Shown here: positions 61,524 to 64,000 of the stretch, one piece after another
Layout: each line of letters starts with the position of its first letter
Numbering within the stretch: the first letter of the stretch is position 1
Source of the DNA: Myxococcales bacterium
Lineage (GTDB): Bacteria; Myxococcota_A; Polyangia; Polyangiales; Polyangiaceae
NCBI GenBank assembly: GCA_004193285.1
Contig: SECP01000007.1
Span: forward strand, 124,001-188,000
Reading direction: 5' to 3'
Length of the DNA stretch: 64,000 nt
Notes under the pieces: generated by a model
Databases searched by the model: none
Told to the model about the DNA's origin: nothing
What the model saw: only the letters and a program-made list of their open reading frames with translations
Position numbers and translations under genes: made by a program

Positions 61524-62363
61524 CTATTCGTCTCTGGCGCACCGAAAGCCGGCGACGAGCATGCGCCAGCCTTCCGGGTGGTGAACGCGGTTGGAGGCGC
61601 GAAGACCTTGCGCGTCGTAGTTGAACGCGCCCCCGCGCAGGACGCGCTCGCACTCGAACGGGATCGGATTGCGGCCGGTGAAGCCTTGCTGCTTCATTTG
61701 GCGCAGGTGATCTTGCGTCGCCTTGATCTCGTCGCAAGAGCCGGGAACGCCCCGCGCGGCGCCGGGCCGCCGGTAAGCGTAGGGGTCGTAGAGGTCTTCC
61801 GCCCACTCCCAGACGTTGCCGGTGAGGTCTTGGTGGCCGTACGGCCCGGCGCCGGCGGGGTGTGAGCCGACGGGGCTGGTGGTGGCACCTTTGGCCCCGG
61901 GCTTGCGGCCGTAGCAAGCGAGGTCTGGGGTCGGTTTTTGATTGCCCCAGGCGAAGGAGCGGCCGTCGTCGCCGCGCGCGGCGCGCTCCCACTCCGCCTC
62001 GCGCGGAAGCCGCTTGCCGCGAAACGCACAGTAGGAGCGCGCGTCCGAATGCGAGACGCCGACGACCGGCTGCTCGTCGCCGCGGAAACCTTCCTCCGGG
62101 CCCGCGCCGAAGCGACGCGCCACGTCGTCTCGGAAGGGCGCGCACTTTCCCGCGCGCACGCACTCCAAGTAGCGAGCGTTCGTGACCTCCGTGCGATCCA
62201 ACCAGAATGACTCGACCGTGACCTCGTGCGCGGGCTGCTCGTCGGATTCGCCGACGCCATTGGCTCCCATGATGAAGGTGCCGCCGGGGACGCGAAGCAT
62301 GTCCGCGGGGGCGGGCTCGGCCCCGCCGAGCAGCAGTAGGGCGAGTAGGGCCAGCCGCTTCAT
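61524..62363 (-). CDS. SUMF1/formylglycine-generating-enzyme-like exported protein
   Basis: The 279-residue product has a signal peptide (LALLALLLLGGAEPAPAD) and the FGE-sulfatase fold: MLRVPGGTFIMGANG, FWLDRTEVTNARYLECV, YCAFRGKRLPREAEWERAARG, DLTGNVWEWAEDLYDPYAY, RVLRGGAFNYD and a final GFRCARD. The Cys pair that oxidises sulfatases is not seen in the RGGAFNYD...SNRVHH region, so it is probably not a true formylglycine generator; many such proteins bind ligands or kinases instead. Translation starts in an ATGA overlap with the upstream OmpA-like gene. Confidence 0.9.
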   Translation of the reverse strand: MKRLALLALLLLGGAEPAPADMLRVPGGTFIMGANGVGESDEQPAHEVTVESFWLDRTEVTNARYLECVRAGKCAPFRDDVARRFGAGPEEGFRGDEQPVVGVSHSDARSYCAFRGKRLPREAEWERAARGDDGRSFAWGNQKPTPDLACYGRKPGAKGATTSPVGSHPAGAGPYGHQDLTGNVWEWAEDLYDPYAYRRPGAARGVPGSCDEIKATQDHLRQMKQQGFTGRNPIPFECERVLRGGAFNYDAQGLRASNRVHHPEGWRMLVAGFRCARDE

Positions 62364-63175
62364 GGCTTGGGTGACGCTTCGAGCAAGACCGAGAAGCCGA
62401 CCTTGCGATCGGCAGGGTCGCCGTCTTCCGGACGCGAGCCATTGCCGAACACCTTGGCCGTGACGCCCACCGTCAGCAGGCGCGTCGAATCCACCCCGTG
62501 CGTGCCGAGCAGGTCACGCACCGCTTTGGCGCGTGTCTCCGCCAGCGCGGGCGGCTCGCCCATCGAGATCTGGCCGACCACGCCCAAGCACTCGATGCTG
62601 GGCTTGGATTTCAGCAGCTGCGCGACCTCCGCCGTCACGCTCTGCGCGTCCGGCGGTAGCTCCGCCGAGTTCACCGCGAACTGCAAGCGCTGGCTGACGA
62701 AGGTTTGCGTGGTCTGGCCTCCCTGCAGTTTGTCTTGCGTGCTGGTGGCCTCGATTTGAGCGCAGCCGGTGACGGGCGGCGCCGCCGCCGTGCGCGTGGC
62801 CGCCTCCGCGTCGAAATCAGCGAGCGCGACCGTGACGCTGGGCGCGACGCAGGCCCCGGCAGTCGGCGTTTCCGTGCGGCAAGCCACGCGGGGGTGCGCC
62901 TCCAAGTAGTCGTAGAGCGGCAGCTCGTGCTGCGCCTTGGCCCACGTCTTCTTCGCGAGCGCGCCGGGGGTGTAGCCCGGGTGCCGATCGTTCGGCACGG
63001 GACGGTACACCGCCTCCAGCACGACGTGCGGTGTCGGAAACTCCGCGTCTTCTACCTTGGTGATACTGGCGAGCTGGCACTCGCCCTCCCAGCTCTCGAC
63101 CTGACAACGCGCGGGCGAGCTGCTGGCGCAGGCCCAGCTCGCAAAAGCGACGAAGAGGCATCCAGCGGCGCGCAT
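62360..63175 (-). CDS. OmpA-like lipoprotein
   Basis: The 271-residue product has a signal with CLFVAFASWACAS, so it is probably lipidated. The C-terminal third looks like an OmpA domain (LQFAVNSAELPPDAQSVTAEVAQLL, SIECLGVVGQ, LAETRAKAVRDLLGTHGVDSTRLLTVGVTAK), though the usual peptidoglycan-contact residues are only partly conserved. The N-terminal part has several cysteines (PARCQVESWEGEC, RVACRTETPTAGACV). ATG 63175. It is coupled by a 4-bp overlap to the SUMF1-like gene and follows another lipoprotein gene by 32 bp. Confidence 0.8.
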   Translation of the reverse strand: MRAAGCLFVAFASWACASSSPARCQVESWEGECQLASITKVEDAEFPTPHVVLEAVYRPVPNDRHPGYTPGALAKKTWAKAQHELPLYDYLEAHPRVACRTETPTAGACVAPSVTVALADFDAEAATRTAAAPPVTGCAQIEATSTQDKLQGGQTTQTFVSQRLQFAVNSAELPPDAQSVTAEVAQLLKSKPSIECLGVVGQISMGEPPALAETRAKAVRDLLGTHGVDSTRLLTVGVTAKVFGNGSRPEDGDPADRKVGFSVLLEASPKP

Positions 63176-63207
63176 GGCCTCAGCTTACCACTTCCGCCGC
63201 CGCGGCT

Positions 63208-63993
63208 TCAGTTCGCGGGGAGCTCGATCGTGGTCGGCGCGTCGTCCAGAGGTGCCGAAGCGCCGCCGACGCCGCGGGCCGGCGAACCCTTGGCCGGAGC
63301 GTCCGAACCGACTTCCAGCTCCGTGAACGGGGCAGTTCGCACCTGCCCAGGATTGCCGATTTTACAGCGACCCTTGCCTTCCAGAGCGCGGCCGTACGGC
63401 AGCTTCCTCGAGGTGGGCGCCACGTAGACTTGGCCGTCACCGACGGGCTTCGGAATGACCGCGCCGGTCGTCAACGGGCGCCCGCCATGCGCGGCCTCCA
63501 CGAACACGATGACGTCGTTGCCCGAGAGCCGATAACCCCAGTACGAGGCCCCCAGGCTCTTCTTCGGTTCATCCTTGCAGGTTAGACCGTCGGACGACAG
63601 CGCGATGGTGAGCTGCGTCGTCTCGTCGAGGTCCGGTGGCACCGCGGTCCACGCCATGCCGCCGTTTCGAGAGCCGCCGAGCGCGACCGCGAGGCACTCG
63701 CAGCTGGCGCTGCCCTTGCCCGGCCGCAGCTTCAAGTCGTGCCGCGCGCCCAGCAGCACCCGCCCCGCGGCGAGCGTCGAGGCGTTCGTCGCGCTCGCGC
63801 TGCCGAGGCTCGCGGAGTTGCCGTTGGGGGCGAGGGCGGAGCGGCTCATCTCGCCTTCGCCCTCGGCCTGGCCGCTAGCTTCGGCTTCGGCGCGCGCTCG
63901 CGCGCCTTCGCCGTTGGCGCTCGCGTCACCCTCCGCGCTAGCGTTGACGGAGGCTTGGCAGCCCAAAATAACGCTGAAAAACAGCGTCAGCAC
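63208..63993 (-). CDS. Lipoprotein with low-complexity N-terminus, start near the window edge
   Basis: The 261-residue product begins with a hydrophobic signal ending LFFSVILGCQAS and an Ala/Glu/Gly/Ser-rich run (SAEGDASANGEGARARAEAEAS). A beta-rich body follows (AAGRVLLGARHDLKLRPGKGSASCECLAVALGG, DETTQLTIALSSDGLTCKDEPKK, NDVIVFVEAAHGG, GDGQVYVAPTSRKLPYG). No family recognised. The GTG at 63993 is a plausible start, but the frame stays open to the window edge at 64000, so the true start may lie outside. Confidence 0.7.
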   Translation of the reverse strand: MLTLFFSVILGCQASVNASAEGDASANGEGARARAEAEASGQAEGEGEMSRSALAPNGNSASLGSASATNASTLAAGRVLLGARHDLKLRPGKGSASCECLAVALGGSRNGGMAWTAVPPDLDETTQLTIALSSDGLTCKDEPKKSLGASYWGYRLSGNDVIVFVEAAHGGRPLTTGAVIPKPVGDGQVYVAPTSRKLPYGRALEGKGRCKIGNPGQVRTAPFTELEVGSDAPAKGSPARGVGGASAPLDDAPTTIELPAN

Positions 63994-64000
63994 TCCGCCC

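Overview
This is a 64-kb stretch of a GC-rich chromosome (about two thirds G+C by eye) that looks like a myxobacterium, most likely of the Polyangiales/Sorangiineae type. The signs are Gly/Ala-rich lipoproteins with Cys-rich tails, a MYXO-CTERM-like C-terminus, two Ser/Thr protein kinases, two sigma-factor operons, a DUF1552/DUF1592 pair, an HMG-CoA synthase (mevalonate-type isoprenoid chemistry) and a large number of sensor proteins. I see no phage genes, insertion sequences, CRISPR array or conjugation genes. Coding density is high on both strands, and the only stretch over 300 bp without a gene is 52690-53428.

Layout. 0-6 kb: a truncated glycosidase-like end, then a leftward DUF1552 + DUF1592 pair and a leftward pair made of a membrane coiled-coil protein and a substrate-binding/OmpA fusion. 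6-9 kb: small Cys-rich lipoproteins, a DUF1028 Ntn-hydrolase with a MYXO-CTERM-like tail, and tRNA-Lys(CTT) with its own terminator. 9-17 kb: recN with a possible SOS site, an orphan sugar-type solute-binding lipoprotein, an ECF sigma operon, a RibD/DHFR-like reductase, and a nickel/cobalt transporter plus sirtuin pair. 17-25 kb: glycogen debranching enzyme with a PLP enzyme, uppP, a TerB-like protein, a CopD-like membrane protein and a PAS histidine kinase.

25-34 kb: a MacA / split MacB / TolC efflux operon, then a Ser/Thr kinase operon with a PEGA-like membrane protein and a lectin-like lipoprotein. 33-42 kb: an FHA-histidine kinase-receiver protein, a small membrane protein behind a good sigma-54 promoter, HMG-CoA synthase, YeaD-type mutarotase, an unrecognised membrane protein, and a PAS-GGDEF diguanylate cyclase gene broken by a one-base frameshift. 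42-50 kb: a GH30 lipoprotein glycosidase, a LysR/SDR divergent pair with a textbook T-N11-A operator, a beta-propeller/CBM secreted protein, and a sigma factor translationally coupled to a zinc-finger-tagged Ser/Thr kinase. 50-59 kb: Tat-exported phospholipase C, then a TonB-dependent receptor, TonB, ExbB and two ExbD genes in order. 59-64 kb: a Gly-rich lipoprotein and a leftward set of small genes (lipoproteins, DUF1993, a glutaredoxin-like protein without its cysteines, a SUMF1-fold protein and an OmpA-like lipoprotein).

Taken together the window is mainly cell-envelope and signalling material: uptake through the outer membrane, efflux, surface lipoproteins, secreted hydrolases and several regulators. 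The observations I would look at first are the sigma/zinc-finger-kinase pair (48046-50402), the sigma-54 promoter in front of a 66-residue membrane protein (35298-35592), the frameshifted diguanylate cyclase (about 42069), the substrate-binding/OmpA fusion (4355-5983), and nested helices upstream of the TonB receptor (53095-53207). Functions are inferred from motifs read by eye; no database search was possible.
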